From positions 124,001 to 188,000 of the forward strand of contig RAZH01000002.1 of the NCBI GenBank assembly GCA_003612585.1: DNA of 64,000 bases, given 5' to 3'. Origin of the DNA: a bacterium 1XD42-54 (GTDB taxonomy: Bacteria > Bacillota > Clostridia > Lachnospirales > Lachnospiraceae). The position numbers were made by a program, and so were the translations under genes. A model generated the notes under the pieces. The model was not told the DNA's origin, did not search any database, and was given only the letters and a program-made list of their open reading frames with translations. Positions 8,639 to 17,982 of the stretch are shown here, one piece after another (within the stretch, counting starts at the first letter, position 1; each line of letters opens with the position of its first letter).

Positions 8639-9652
8639 ATGGCAGTAAAAGTTGCGATTAATGGTTTTGGACGTATTGGTCGTCTGGCATTCAGACAGAT
8701 GTTCGGTGCTGAGGGATATGAAGTAGTTGCTATCAACGATCTGACAAGCCCGAAGATGCTGGCTCATCTGTTGAAGTATGATTCATCTCAGGGAAAATAT
8801 GCTCTGGCTGACAGTGTAACAGCAGGCGAGGATTCCATCACCGTAGACGGCAAGGAAATCAAGATTTATGCAAAGGCTAACGCTGCTGAACTTCCGTGGG
8901 GAGAGATTGGTGTTGATGTAGTTCTTGAGTGTACAGGTTTCTACACATCCAAAGAGAAAGCATCTGCTCATATTACAGCAGGCGCAAAGAAAGTTGTTAT
9001 CTCTGCTCCGGCAGGAAATGACCTTCCGACTATCGTTTACAATGTAAACCATGAAACACTTACAAAAGAAGATACTGTTATTTCAGCAGCTTCCTGTACA
9101 ACAAACTGCCTGGCTCCGATGGCAAAGGCTCTGAATGATTATATGCCGATCCAGTCTGGTATTATGTGCACAATTCACGCATACACAGGCGATCAGATGA
9201 TTCTTGACGGACCGCAGAGAAAAGGCGATCTGAGAAGATCACGTGCAGGTGCTGTAAATATCGTTCCGAACTCCACAGGCGCTGCTAAGGCAATCGGCCT
9301 TGTTATTCCGGAACTGAACGGCAAACTGATCGGTGCTGCACAGCGTGTTCCGACCCCGACAGGTTCTACTACAATCCTGAACGCAGTTGTTAAGGGCGCA
9401 GCTACAGTTGATGGTATCAACGAAGCCATGAAGGCAGCAGCTACAGAGTCCTTCGGATACAACACAGACGAAATCGTTTCTTCTGACGTTATCGGTATGA
9501 GATTCGGTTCTCTGTTCGATGCTACTCAGACAATGGTAGTAAATCTTGAGGATGGCACATCTCAGGTACAGGTTGTATCATGGTACGACAACGAGAATTC
9601 TTACGTAAGCCAGATGGTTCGTACAATCAAGTACTTCGCAGAGCTTGCATAA
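8639..9652 (+). CDS. gap: Glyceraldehyde-3-phosphate dehydrogenase, type I
   Basis: 337 residues, the normal length. The NAD-binding motif NGFGRIGR opens the protein, and the catalytic Cys153 lies in [10 protein letters not shown], with downstream motifs [11 protein letters not shown] and WYDNE. It catalyses phosphorylating oxidation of glyceraldehyde 3-phosphate to 1,3-bisphosphoglycerate in glycolysis. Codon use is strongly biased (highly expressed gene), with AGGAGG 8 nt before the ATG. It has its own promoter and a strong terminator (9706-9742), and is followed by pgk and tpiA. Confidence 0.98.
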   Translation: MAVKVAINGFGRIGRLAFRQMFGAEGYEVVAINDLTSPKMLAHLLKYDSSQGKYALADSVTAGEDSITVDGKEIKIYAKANAAELPWGEIGVDVVLECTGFYTSKEKASAHITAGAKKVVISAPAGNDLPTIVYNVNHETLTKEDTVISAASCTTNCLAPMAKALNDYMPIQSGIMCTIHAYTGDQMILDGPQRKGDLRRSRAGAVNIVPNSTGAAKAIGLVIPELNGKLIGAAQRVPTPTGSTTILNAVVKGAATVDGINEAMKAAATESFGYNTDEIVSSDVIGMRFGSLFDATQTMVVNLEDGTSQVQVVSWYDNENSYVSQMVRTIKYFAELA

Positions 9653-9705
9653 GTAAATCTCTGAATTAAAATTTGTATAAAAAATCTGTATAAGAAATGA
9701 CCTAA

Positions 9706-9742
9706 GAAGGGGTCCGGTCTGCTTGGACCGGATTCCTTTTTT
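9706..9742 (+). terminator. Terminator of gap
   Basis: Arms AAGGGGTCCGGTC and GACCGGATTCCTT pair across a 6-nt loop with two G-U pairs, followed by TTTTTT. An outer CCTAAG/CTTAGG pair flanks it. Confidence 0.85.
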
Positions 9743-9881
9743 GCTTAGGCTCGCATATGGAAGTTTGCTGTTGACACAGTGTGTAGGCAGGAAAAGAAAT
9801 TTTCCGTATTCGATTGTGCAGGCCGTATGGAAAACGTTTTGTGTTACAAAACGAATAAAAGAGAAATCAGGAGGAATTCCA

Positions 9882-11087
9882 ATGCTTAACAAAAAATCAG
9901 TAGACGATATCAGCGTAAAGGGCAAAAAAGTCCTGGTTCGCTGTGACTTTAATGTACCGCTTAAAGACGGAAAGATCACAGATGAAAACCGTCTGGTAGC
10001 AGCACTCCCGACAATCAAAAAACTTCTTGCCGATGGTGGCCGTGTAATTTTGTGCTCTCATCTTGGAAAGCCGAAGGGAGAGCCGAAGCCGGAGCTGTCT
10101 CTGGCGCCGGTAGCAGTACGTCTTTCTGAGCTGCTTGGACAGGAAGTAAAATTTGCAGCAGATGACAATGTAGTCGGTGAGAATGCAAAGGCAGCTGTTG
10201 AAGCGATGAAGGATGGAGAAGCGATTCTGCTTCAGAATACACGTTACAGAGCAGAGGAGACAAAGAACGGTGAAGCATTCAGCAAAGAGCTGGCTTCTCT
10301 GTGTGAAGTATTTGTAAATGATGCGTTTGGTACAGCACACCGTGCACACTGCTCCAACGTTGGTGTGACAGAATATGTAGATACCTGCGCAGTAGGTTAT
10401 CTGATGCAGAAGGAAATCGACTTCCTTGGCAATGCAGTAAACAATCCGGAGCGTCCGTTTGTAGCAATTCTGGGCGGAGCAAAAGTAGCTGATAAATTAA
10501 ATGTTATCTCCAACCTGCTTGAGAAATGTGATACACTGATTATCGGCGGTGGTATGGCGTACACGTTCCTGAAAGCAAAGGGCTGTGAGGTAGGTACCTC
10601 TCTGGTAGATGACACAAAAATTGATTACTGCAAAGAGATGATGGAAAAGGCAGAGAAGCTTGGCAAGAAGCTTCTGCTTCCGGTAGATACAACCATCGCA
10701 AAGGAATTCCCGACCCCGATTGATGCAGAAATCGAAGTATCTGTTGTAAGTTCCAGCGCTATTCCGGCTGATATGATGGGCCTTGACATCGGAACAGAAA
10801 CAGCAGCTCTGTATGCAGATGCAGTAAAATCTGCAAAGACAGTTGTTTGGAACGGACCGATGGGCGTATTCGAAAATCCGATTCTTGCAAAAGGCACGAT
10901 CGCAGTTGCAAAATCTCTGGCAGAGACCGATGCGACCACGATCATTGGTGGCGGCGATTCCGCAGCAGCAGTGAACCAGCTTGGATTTGGCGATAAGATG
11001 TCCCACATTTCCACAGGCGGCGGCGCATCCCTCGAGTTCCTGGAAGGCAAAGACCTGCCAGGTGTAGCTGCAGCTGACGATAAGTAA
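9882..11087 (+). CDS. pgk: Phosphoglycerate kinase
   Basis: 401 residues, full length. [14 protein letters not shown] near the N-terminus is the family signature, and the nucleotide-binding [11 protein letters not shown] and [11 protein letters not shown] motifs close the protein. It converts 1,3-bisphosphoglycerate and ADP to 3-phosphoglycerate and ATP. The frame stays open further upstream, but AGGAGG at about 9870 and the family N-terminus place the start at 9882. It lies between gap and tpiA, 63 nt before tpiA. An exact TTGACA at 9771 upstream has no good -10 at the right distance, so its promoter is not resolved. Confidence 0.97.
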   Translation: MLNKKSVDDISVKGKKVLVRCDFNVPLKDGKITDENRLVAALPTIKKLLADGGRVILCSHLGKPKGEPKPELSLAPVAVRLSELLGQEVKFAADDNVVGENAKAAVEAMKDGEAILLQNTRYRAEETKNGEAFSKELASLCEVFVNDAFGTAHRAHCSNVGVTEYVDTCAVGYLMQKEIDFLGNAVNNPERPFVAILGGAKVADKLNVISNLLEKCDTLIIGGGMAYTFLKAKGCEVGTSLVDDTKIDYCKEMMEKAEKLGKKLLLPVDTTIAKEFPTPIDAEIEVSVVSSSAIPADMMGLDIGTETAALYADAVKSAKTVVWNGPMGVFENPILAKGTIAVAKSLAETDATTIIGGGDSAAAVNQLGFGDKMSHISTGGGASLEFLEGKDLPGVAAADDK

Positions 11088-11150
11088 GCACTTAACGATT
11101 GGCGAGCCGTAGGTTCCAATTTGATGAAAACAATAGAAGGAGAAAAGACA

Positions 11151-11900
11151 ATGGCAAGAAGAAAAATTGTGGCAGGTAACTGGAAAATGAACATGACTCC
11201 GAGCGAGGCTATTAAGCTGGTTGAGACGCTGAAGCCGCTCGTGGCAAACGATGACGTGGATGTAGTTTTCTGTGTTCCGGCGATTGACATTATTCCGGTA
11301 ATGGAAGCTGCAAAGGGTTCCAACATTCAGGTTGGTGCTGAGAATATGTATTATGAAGAGAAGGGTGCATACACTGGAGAAATTTCACCGGCTATGCTTA
11401 CCGATGTTGGCGTAAAGTATGTTGTTCTCGGACATTCTGAGAGAAGAGAGTACTTTGCGGAGACGAGTGAGACTGTAAACAAGAAAATGCTGAAAGCATT
11501 TGAGCATGGTATTACACCAATCATGTGCTGTGGTGAGACTCTGGAGCAGAGAGAGCAGGGAATCACAATGGATTGGATTCGTCAGCAGGTTAAGGTTGGT
11601 TTTCTGAATGTAACTGCAGATCAGGCAAAAACAGCGGTGATCGCATATGAGCCGATCTGGGCAATCGGAACAGGAAAGACAGCTACAACAGAGCAGGCAC
11701 AGGAAGTTTGCGCTGAGATTCGTAAGTGCATCGCTGAAATCTATGATGACGCTACAGCAGCAGCAATCCGTATTCAGTACGGCGGCTCTGTAAACGCAAA
11801 AACAGCTCCGGATCTGTTTGCACAGGCAGACATCGACGGCGGTCTGGTAGGCGGCGCTTCTCTGAAAGAAGAGTTTGGTCAGATTGTAAACTATAAATAA
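11151..11900 (+). CDS. tpiA: Triosephosphate isomerase
   Basis: 249 residues. Substrate-binding NWKMN at the start, catalytic His95 in LGHSERR, and catalytic Glu in [11 protein letters not shown] are all present, and the phosphate loop YGGSVN is seen. It interconverts dihydroxyacetone phosphate and glyceraldehyde 3-phosphate. Start chosen at 11151, where GAAGGAG lies 8-10 nt upstream and His falls at position 95 as in the family; an in-frame ATG at 11121 lacks this support. Last gene of the glycolytic group, ending at a perfect-stem terminator. Confidence 0.97.
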   Translation: MARRKIVAGNWKMNMTPSEAIKLVETLKPLVANDDVDVVFCVPAIDIIPVMEAAKGSNIQVGAENMYYEEKGAYTGEISPAMLTDVGVKYVVLGHSERREYFAETSETVNKKMLKAFEHGITPIMCCGETLEQREQGITMDWIRQQVKVGFLNVTADQAKTAVIAYEPIWAIGTGKTATTEQAQEVCAEIRKCIAEIYDDATAAAIRIQYGGSVNAKTAPDLFAQADIDGGLVGGASLKEEFGQIVNYK

Positions 11901-11943
11901 AGATCACATGCTTTGACATAGTCAAATAGCGTGTAAGAATTTG

Positions 11944-12010
11944 AACACCATCAAATACAAGGATACCGGCAGTGATGAGGTATTTCATTGTATTTGATGG
12001 TGTTTTTTTA
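11944..12010 (+). terminator. Strong terminator after tpiA
   Basis: A perfect 17-bp stem (AACACCATCAAATACAA with its exact complement at 11988-12004) encloses a 27-nt loop that can itself pair (GATACC with GGTATT), followed by TTTTTT. The remaining 160 nt to the next gene holds a small AAAAAAG-ATA-CTTTTTT palindrome (12040-12056) and nothing else I recognise. Confidence 0.88.
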
Positions 12011-12171
12011 GATCATATTCATAACAAAAGATCTGATGGAAAAAAGATACTTTTTTGCAGTTTTGGGGGGCTGAATATAAAATTTTTAACAATGCCAAAG
12101 AAAATGAAGATATTTTACAAGACTTTTTGATGTCACAGCGGTACAATATGCGCGAAAGGCAGTGAAAACGC

Positions 12172-13002
12172 ATGAAGAAAGAAACAAAGACGGTAGTTTA
12201 TGATGATAAATTAAGAATGGAAGCCTACCGCTTTGAGGGGATTGTGCAGCCATTCCCCAATCATTTCCATGAGTATTATGTGATAGGATTTGTTGAGGAT
12301 GGGCAGCGTGTTTTATTCTGTAAAAACAAAGAATATAGCATAGAAAAGGGAAACGTCATTCTGTTTAATCCGGGGGATAATCATGCCTGTGTTCAAAGTG
12401 ACGACGGAACTTTTGATTATCGCGGTTTTAATATTTCAAAAGGTATGATGCTTGACTTAGCCGAAGAAGTAACAGGAATACGGGAACTTCCCGGTTTTTC
12501 AAAGAACGTCATTTATGATGAAGAAATCGCCTGTTATCTTCGCACGCTTCACGAAATGGTTATGAATGGTACTTCTGATTTTGGAAAAGAAGAAAACCTG
12601 TTATTTCTGATCTCTGCATTGATACAGAATTATGGACAGCCCTTTGAAAGTTGTGTGCTGGCATGTCGGCAGGAAATTGAAAAAGCCTGTGAATTTATCA
12701 GACAGCACTTAAACGAACGGATTGATTTAGATCAGATATGCCGCTATGCTGGATTAAGCAAATCCACCTTGTTGCGGGCATTCGCCAAGTCAAAGGGGGT
12801 TACGCCATACCGCTATTTAGAAACAATGCGTATCAATGAAGCAAAGGCACTGTTGGGAAAAGGCATGCAGCCTATAGAAGTCGCCATGCAGACAGGATTT
12901 TCAGACCAGAGCCATTTGACAAATTATTTCAATCGCTTTATCGGGCTTGCCCCCGGTGTTTATCGTGATATATTCTTTGACAAGAATAGGAATGAGGAGT
13001 AA
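12172..13002 (+). CDS. AraC-family transcriptional regulator
   Basis: 276 residues: an N-terminal cupin sensor domain (NHFHEYYVIGFVEDG, VILFNPGDNHAC) and a C-terminal AraC double helix-turn-helix (about 170-270; DLDQICRYAGLSKSTLLRAF and VAMQTGFSDQSHLTNYFNRF). The gene stops 4 nt before the EamA transporter gene, so it probably controls that exporter and forms an operon with it. AT-rich codon use (many TTA leucines) differs from the flanking tpiA and cobalamin genes, a sign of acquisition. The inducer is unknown. Confidence 0.85.
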   Translation: MKKETKTVVYDDKLRMEAYRFEGIVQPFPNHFHEYYVIGFVEDGQRVLFCKNKEYSIEKGNVILFNPGDNHACVQSDDGTFDYRGFNISKGMMLDLAEEVTGIRELPGFSKNVIYDEEIACYLRTLHEMVMNGTSDFGKEENLLFLISALIQNYGQPFESCVLACRQEIEKACEFIRQHLNERIDLDQICRYAGLSKSTLLRAFAKSKGVTPYRYLETMRINEAKALLGKGMQPIEVAMQTGFSDQSHLTNYFNRFIGLAPGVYRDIFFDKNRNEE

Positions 13003-13006
13003 CGGT

Positions 13007-13924
13007 ATGAAGAGCAAAAAGACGATCGGACATTTAGCCGCATTATTAACGATTGTGATTTGGGGAACGACTTTTATCTCCACCAAAATCCTGTTAGTAG
13101 ATTTTCAGCCTGTGGAAATTCTCTTTTTCCGCTTTATTATGGGCTTTTTGGTTTTATTAGCAGCATATCCCCGGAGATTAAAGACCACAGGATATAAGCA
13201 GGAACTAACTTTTGTACTTGCGGGGCTGTGTGGAATATGCCTGTATTACCTGCTGGAAAATATTGCATTGACGTTTACAATGGCCTCCAATGTGGGCGTG
13301 ATTATTTCCGTTGCCCCATTCTTTACGGCAATACTGGCGCATTTGTTTATGAAGTCAGAGGAAAAGTTATATCCGCAATTCTTTGTTGGATTTGTCGTTG
13401 CAATGGCAGGTATTATCTTAATCAGCTTTAACGGTTCAAGATTAGAACTTAATCCTTTGGGCGACTTGCTTGCAGTTATTGCTGCCCTTGTGTGGGCTTG
13501 CTATTCCATTTTGACAAGAAAAATCAGCAGCTTCGGCTACCCAGTCATTCTCTCTACACGCAGGACATTTTTCTATGGAATATTATTTATGATACCGACA
13601 CTGTTCTTTTTTGACTTTCAAGCGGATTTATCCCGGTTCACGAACATCACATACCTGTTCAATATCCTGTATCTGGGATTAGGGGCTTCTGCGCTTTGCT
13701 TTGTCACATGGAATTTTGCAGTAAAAGAATTAGGCGCAGTAAAGACAAGCGTATATATTTACATAGTGCCTGTGATAACGGTTGTCACATCTGTTTTGAT
13801 TTTACGTGAACAGTTGACCTTATTAGCAGGCATAGGAACGGTTTTGACATTGATAGGATTATTCCTGTCGGAACATAAGAGAGAAGGGAACATCTATCTT
13901 AAAAGGGAATGTCGAAAGCATTAA
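13007..13924 (+). CDS. EamA/DMT-family transporter
   Basis: 305 residues with about ten hydrophobic segments in two repeated EamA halves; IVIWGTTFISTKILL in the first and LVWACYSILTRKI in the second are the typical paired openings. Such proteins export metabolites such as amino acids; the substrate here is unknown. AGGAG about 7 nt upstream sets the start at 13007, although the frame is open further upstream within the AraC gene. It forms a two-gene unit with the preceding regulator and ends before a terminator at 14085. Confidence 0.85.
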   Translation: MKSKKTIGHLAALLTIVIWGTTFISTKILLVDFQPVEILFFRFIMGFLVLLAAYPRRLKTTGYKQELTFVLAGLCGICLYYLLENIALTFTMASNVGVIISVAPFFTAILAHLFMKSEEKLYPQFFVGFVVAMAGIILISFNGSRLELNPLGDLLAVIAALVWACYSILTRKISSFGYPVILSTRRTFFYGILFMIPTLFFFDFQADLSRFTNITYLFNILYLGLGASALCFVTWNFAVKELGAVKTSVYIYIVPVITVVTSVLILREQLTLLAGIGTVLTLIGLFLSEHKREGNIYLKRECRKH

Positions 13925-14240
13925 GGCAATCGGATAAACTGCTTACGCGCTCAATCCATTATGGATGTTATGCAGTAGAGATTGATTTTCTTTTGATTCA
14001 TACGGCTTGCAGAGCGTGTAGAGTACTCAGGCGATTTTTGTACTTCTACCCTCAAAAATGGAATTTTAGTGCGTAACGGGAAGAAAAAAGACGGGCAAAA
14101 AGCAATTGCTTCTTACTCGTCTTTTTTTGTTTCCTGTATGGCAGTTACCTTATTTCAGTTTGTCGGTTGTACCCCGGGCCACTGGAATGATTGCTCGTGC
14201 AGACAGGGGTTTGGATTTAGAACAGAATCATGAAAATACG
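13925..14240 (+). other. Non-coding stretch downstream of the EamA gene
   Basis: About 316 bases with no convincing gene. It holds the terminator hairpin at 14085-14128. The segment 13925-14080 is AT-rich with no ORF of note and may be the residual edge of the acquired AraC/EamA module; I could not find flanking direct repeats. 14130-14240 shows only weak ORFs without ribosome sites. Confidence 0.5.
14085..14128 (+). terminator. Terminator of the AraC/EamA unit
   Basis: AAAAAGACGGGCAAAAAGC pairs imperfectly (G-U pairs and two mismatches) with GCTTCTTACTCGTCTTTTT around an AATT loop, ending in a run of seven T. Confidence 0.7.
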
Positions 14241-14273
14241 AAACTTGTTGTCTGTACAAGTTTGTGTTACAAT
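14241..14273 (+). promoter_or_regulatory. Promoter with overlapping palindromic operator
   Basis: TTGTTG (14245-14250), 17-nt spacer, TACAAT (14268-14273). A perfect inverted repeat AAACTTGT-N7-ACAAGTTT (14241-14263) covers the -35 and spacer, the expected place for a dimeric repressor such as a MarR- or HxlR-type protein. It drives the broken nitroreductase gene 45 nt downstream. No regulator gene is adjacent. Confidence 0.6.
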
Positions 14274-14317
14274 TTTGATCATGAGAAGTGGGATGTATGA
14301 AAGTAGGAGATAGGTAT

Positions 14318-14506
14318 ATGAATGAAGTAATCAGACAGCTCCATGAGCGGAAATCTGTTCGTGTGTTTACGGAGCGGGAGATTTCGAAACAGGAAAAAAG
14401 GAAATACTGGAAGCTGCAGGCTTTTTGTGCGCGCAAATACAATTTGGATTTTACAAAGGAAATGTCAAGGTCTGTAGCGAAATATCTGGAGGAGTTTGAA
14501 AAGTAG
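14318..14506 (+). pseudogene. Nitroreductase gene with large internal deletion
   Basis: The first 27 codons (MNEVIRQLHERKSVRVFTER) are the typical N-terminus of an FMN-dependent nitroreductase. About 14394-14420 continues the family text only in another frame (KEILEAAG). The final residues (CARKYNLDFTKEMSRSVAKYLEEFEK in two runs) return to the first frame and match the usual nitroreductase C-terminus. Around 150 or more central residues, including FMN-binding parts, are gone. The AGGAGA ribosome site, promoter and operator remain. The product cannot be a working nitroreductase. Confidence 0.72.
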
Positions 14507-14572
14507 CAGGGGATAATCTGAGTGCAAACATACAATGTAGAAAATAATATTCATACTATCAGGAGGATGAAA

Positions 14573-14752
14573 ATGGATTTTGGACCGTTTGAGTATGTCG
14601 TGAAACGTATTGATGGAGACTACGCTGTTTTAGTACGGTGTGATGTGGAAACATCCGATGAAAAGCTGGTCGCGCGGGCGCTACTTCCGGCGGAGATCAT
14701 GGAGGGGATGCATCTGCGCTATGAATGTCTCGCTTATGAGATTATATCGTGA
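14573..14752 (+). CDS. Small protein of unknown function (59 aa)
   Basis: 59 residues, MDFGPFEYVVKRIDGDYAVL at the start. The composition is that of a small soluble beta-rich protein, with no membrane segment or Cys motif. I recall similar short Clostridial proteins with an IDGDYAxL motif but no known role. The start is chosen at 14573 because AGGAGG (14561-14566) lies 6 nt before it; an ATG at 14567 directly abuts that site. It sits between the nitroreductase remnant and the cobalamin promoter and is not clearly part of either. Confidence 0.6.
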   Translation: MDFGPFEYVVKRIDGDYAVLVRCDVETSDEKLVARALLPAEIMEGMHLRYECLAYEIIS

Positions 14753-14838
14753 TTAGCGCCAAGGCTACCGTATCATTGGAAGGAGCAGCCTGTCTGCTGA
14801 TATCCTATACCGACTGCCGTGCATATCCTTGCATTTTC

Positions 14839-14867
14839 TTGACAATCTGAAGGGGGCAGGGTATAGT
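14839..14867 (+). promoter_or_regulatory. Main promoter of the tetrapyrrole/cobalamin operon
   Basis: TTGACA (14839-14844), 17-nt spacer, TATAGT (14862-14867). Transcription would begin near 14874, only about 30 nt before the cbiK ATG, so this transcript has no room for a cobalamin riboswitch. No recognisable B12 box lies between 14753 and 14905. Confidence 0.78.
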
Positions 14868-14905
14868 GGAACAGGAGAAATTACAGCTCATTTGAGGAGA
14901 AAAAA

Positions 14906-15712
14906 ATGGATAACAAAAGAAAAGCCATTTTGGTGGTCAGCTTTGGAACTAGTTATTCGGAAACGCGGAAAAAGACGATTGAGCAGATCGAAAAAGAAAT
15001 CGGCAACGCTTTTCCGGAATATGCCTTGTATCGTGCTTGGACGAGCGGCATGATACGGAAAAAGCTGTTGAAAAGAGATGGTATTTTTATCGCGGATGTG
15101 CGTGGTGCAATGGAGCAGATGAAAGCGGATGGTATTACGGATTTGATCGTGCAGCCAACACACGTGTTAAATGGGATTGAGAATGATCTGATGATGGAGA
15201 CCGTGTTGTCTTATGAGAATCAGTTTGCGCATATCGCCGTAGGTAGACCGCTGCTCAGTTCTCAGGAGGATCATGACCGGGTGGTGGAGGCTGTGGCCGG
15301 GGAACTGTGTCCTGCTTCGAGTGAAGCACTTGTATTGATGGGCCATGGGACGGAGCATTTTGCGAATTCTGTCTATGCGGCGCTTGACTATCAGTTCAAA
15401 GATACTGGATATCGCAACATTTTTATGGGAACCGTGGAAGCTTATCCGACGTTTGAGTCCCTCTTGAGGCAGCTCAAAGAACTGAAACCAGAGCGGGTAA
15501 TTCTGGCTCCGTTTATGATTGTAGCCGGAGATCACGCGACTAACGATCTGTCCGGTGAAGAGCCTGATTCCTGGAAGAGCCAATTCGAGGAGGCCGGATT
15601 TTCCGTTCGGTGTATTTTGAAAGGGCTCGGAGAGTATCCCGCGATACGGAATATTTTCCTGGATCACGTTTCAGCGGCGGTGAAGGATTTGGAAGAGCGT
15701 ACGAAAATGTAG
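14906..15712 (+). CDS. cbiK: Sirohydrochlorin cobaltochelatase, CbiK type
   Basis: 268 residues, typical for the long anaerobic chelatase. The N-terminus KAILVVSFGTSYSETR is characteristic, and the metal-site histidines are visible as His147 (LMGHGTEH) and His210 (VAGDHATNDL). It inserts cobalt into sirohydrochlorin (factor II), the first committed step of the anaerobic B12 pathway. It is the first gene after the 14839 promoter, with TTTGAGGAG upstream, and is followed by hemA after 89 nt. No signal peptide is seen, so it is cytoplasmic. Confidence 0.93.
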   Translation: MDNKRKAILVVSFGTSYSETRKKTIEQIEKEIGNAFPEYALYRAWTSGMIRKKLLKRDGIFIADVRGAMEQMKADGITDLIVQPTHVLNGIENDLMMETVLSYENQFAHIAVGRPLLSSQEDHDRVVEAVAGELCPASSEALVLMGHGTEHFANSVYAALDYQFKDTGYRNIFMGTVEAYPTFESLLRQLKELKPERVILAPFMIVAGDHATNDLSGEEPDSWKSQFEEAGFSVRCILKGLGEYPAIRNIFLDHVSAAVKDLEERTKM

Positions 15713-15801
15713 TTTCAGGATGTTCAGAAGGGCAATGTAGAATGACCTGGGAGCAGTTTAATGACTGCAACGCAGGAAAAAGGAGCAGATTTCAGGATAT
15801 T

Positions 15802-17025
15802 ATGGCAATACAGATGATAGGGATTGATCACAGCGTTGCTGAGATTGATATCAGAACTATTTTTTCATTTACAAAAAAAAGTACAGAAGAGGCACTCCTA
15901 TGTCTGAAGCAGGTAAAAGGCATTGAGGGCTGTGTTTTATTGTCTACCTGTAATCGGATGGAGCTCTGGCTTTCAACCAGCGAAGCATATGATTCCAATA
16001 TTTATGAACTGCTCTGTGAGATTCGCAAGGTTGAGCCAGAGCGGTACAGACAGTACTTTACATACCGGCAGGAGAAGGAGGCGGTGCATCATCTGTTCCG
16101 CCTTGCAGGTGGATTGGAGTCGCGGATTCTGGGTGAGGATCAGATTATTACGCAGGTAAAAGACGCGTTGTGTCTGGCCAGGGAGCATTTCGCGGCGGAT
16201 CATGTGCTGGAAACGCTGTTTCGGCAGGCTGTGACTGCTGCAAAAAAAGTGAAAACAGGCATTGCACTGTCTGCATCGGATCAGTCGGTGGTACATATTG
16301 CAATCCGGAATCTGAAGGAAAACGGTCATGATTTTCACGGAAAGACCTGTATGGTGATTGGCAATGGCGTGATGGGAAAACTGGCGGCGGAACAACTGCG
16401 TCTTCAGGGAGCGGATGTCACGGTGACGGTGCGGCAATACCGAAGTGGTGTAGTGGAAATACCGGCAAAATGCAGCCGGATTGATTACGGGCGCAGGATG
16501 GAACTTTTTGGAGCGTGCGATTATGTAGTCAGCGCTACGGTCAGCCCGAATTATACGCTGACACGGGAGCTGGTGGAAGCGGCGGTACAAAAGCCGGTGG
16601 TTCTGATTGACCTGGCAGTTCCCAGGGATATTGATCCGCAGGTGCAAAAAATACCGGGAGTGACGCTCCTTGATATTGACTGTTTTCGAGAGGAAGCAAG
16701 GAGCGAGGAGCAAAAAGCAGCGATTCTTGCAGCTGAGGAATGTTTTGCGGAGCAGATGGAAGAATTTTATATGTGGTATGGCTGCGTGGATGTGATGCCG
16801 AAAATTCAGAAGATAAAAGAAAAGGCAGCTGTGGATTTGGAACTGAGGCTTACGAGGGAGCTGCGTGAGCTTCCGTTAAGAGAAAGTGTGCGCCGACAGC
16901 TTTGTCAGGATATTGAGGCGGCTGCGCAGCGGGCGATGAACAAGCTGCTGTTCGGGCTGCGGGACGGAACAACCAAAGAGACGTTTCGGGAATCCCTGGA
17001 TTGTCTGGAAAAGCTATATAAGTAA
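15802..17025 (+). CDS. hemA: Glutamyl-tRNA reductase
   Basis: 407 residues. The start at 15802 puts the catalytic Cys (LSTCNRMELW) at residue 50, as in the family, and AGGA lies 4-5 nt upstream; the frame is open upstream but that sequence overlaps cbiK. The substrate motif GLESRILGEDQI and an NADPH-binding segment (GNGVMGKLAAEQL) follow, then the helical dimerisation region. It reduces Glu-tRNA to glutamate-1-semialdehyde, opening the C5 route to tetrapyrroles. hemC, cobA-hemD, hemB and hemL follow directly, so precursor supply is built into the cobalamin operon. Confidence 0.94.
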   Translation: MAIQMIGIDHSVAEIDIRTIFSFTKKSTEEALLCLKQVKGIEGCVLLSTCNRMELWLSTSEAYDSNIYELLCEIRKVEPERYRQYFTYRQEKEAVHHLFRLAGGLESRILGEDQIITQVKDALCLAREHFAADHVLETLFRQAVTAAKKVKTGIALSASDQSVVHIAIRNLKENGHDFHGKTCMVIGNGVMGKLAAEQLRLQGADVTVTVRQYRSGVVEIPAKCSRIDYGRRMELFGACDYVVSATVSPNYTLTRELVEAAVQKPVVLIDLAVPRDIDPQVQKIPGVTLLDIDCFREEARSEEQKAAILAAEECFAEQMEEFYMWYGCVDVMPKIQKIKEKAAVDLELRLTRELRELPLRESVRRQLCQDIEAAAQRAMNKLLFGLRDGTTKETFRESLDCLEKLYK

Positions 17026-17085
17026 GTAGCGGATGGTTCTGGCTTTAGAAAAGCTTTGCGGTGCTGAGCTTGAAGGATGAATAAG

Positions 17086-17982
17086 ATGAGAGATAAGATT
17101 GTAATTGGAAGCCGTGAAAGTGTTCTGGCTGTTGTCCAGGCAGAGCAGGTGCGGGATTACATAAGAGAGCGTTATCCGGGGCTTGCGGTGGAGATTCTGA
17201 CAATGAAAACCACCGGGGACCGGATTCTGGATCGGCCGTTGGAGAAAATTGGCGGAAAAGGATTGTTTGTGAAGGAGCTGGACTGCGGGCTTTTGGATGG
17301 AAGAACCGATCTTTCTGTGCATAGCCTGAAGGATGTACCGATGGAGCTTTCTGATGAGCTTCCACTTGTCGCTTTTTCCAGAAGGGAAGATCCGCGGGAT
17401 GTTCTCGTATTGCCGGAGGGAAAGACAGAGATTGATTTTACAAAGCCTATCGGATGCTCGAGCAGACGAAGGATGATTCAGTTTCAGAGATTATATCCGC
17501 AGGCGAAGTTTGCGACGATTCGGGGAAATGTACAGACAAGGCTGAAAAAGCTGGACGATGGCCAGTATGGAGCAACGCTTTTGGCGGCAGCCGGGTTGAG
17601 ACGGCTTGGTTTGGAACACCGTATCAGCCGTTATTTCTCAACGCAGGAGATGATTCCGGCAGCCGGGCAGGCAATTTTGGCTGTGCAGGGGCGTGCCGGT
17701 GAGGACTATGACTTTCTTTCGGGTTATACAGATGCGGATTCTACGGTATGTGCGCTTGCAGAACGTGCATTTGTCCGTGCGCTTGGCGGAAATTGTAGTA
17801 CGCCGGTGGCTGCTTTTGCAGAAGTAAAGGAAGGCAGACTTATCTTGCGAGGGCTGTTTCTGGACGAGACAGACGGACAGCTGCATGAAGGACAGGAAAT
17901 CGGAAAACCGTGTGATGCAGATCAGATCGGAAGAAGTCTTGCGCAGCGGTTTCAGAAGAAATCACGGGAGATTTTGGGATGA
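17086..17982 (+). CDS. hemC: Hydroxymethylbilane synthase (porphobilinogen deaminase)
   Basis: 298 residues. IGSRESVLAVVQAEQV opens the protein, VHSLKDVP marks the active site, and the dipyrromethane-cofactor Cys (about 237) lies in LGGNCSTPVAA. It polymerises four porphobilinogens to hydroxymethylbilane. The start at 17086 is favoured because AAGGA lies 8 nt before it; an ATG at 17077 overlaps that site. The stop overlaps the cobA-hemD start by 4 nt (ATGA). Confidence 0.95.
   Translation: MRDKIVIGSRESVLAVVQAEQVRDYIRERYPGLAVEILTMKTTGDRILDRPLEKIGGKGLFVKELDCGLLDGRTDLSVHSLKDVPMELSDELPLVAFSRREDPRDVLVLPEGKTEIDFTKPIGCSSRRRMIQFQRLYPQAKFATIRGNVQTRLKKLDDGQYGATLLAAAGLRRLGLEHRISRYFSTQEMIPAAGQAILAVQGRAGEDYDFLSGYTDADSTVCALAERAFVRALGGNCSTPVAAFAEVKEGRLILRGLFLDETDGQLHEGQEIGKPCDADQIGRSLAQRFQKKSREILG

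Noticed and set aside
9771-9800. TTGACA as a pgk promoter
   Set aside because: The -35 is exact, but no acceptable -10 occurs 16-19 nt downstream, so I did not annotate it.
13925-14084. End of an integrative element
   Set aside because: The base composition is odd, but I found no integrase, direct repeat or known end sequence.
14753-14905. Possible cobalamin riboswitch ahead of cbiK
   Set aside because: No B12-box-like text or matching long-range pairing is seen, and most of the region lies upstream of the TTGACA/TATAGT promoter.
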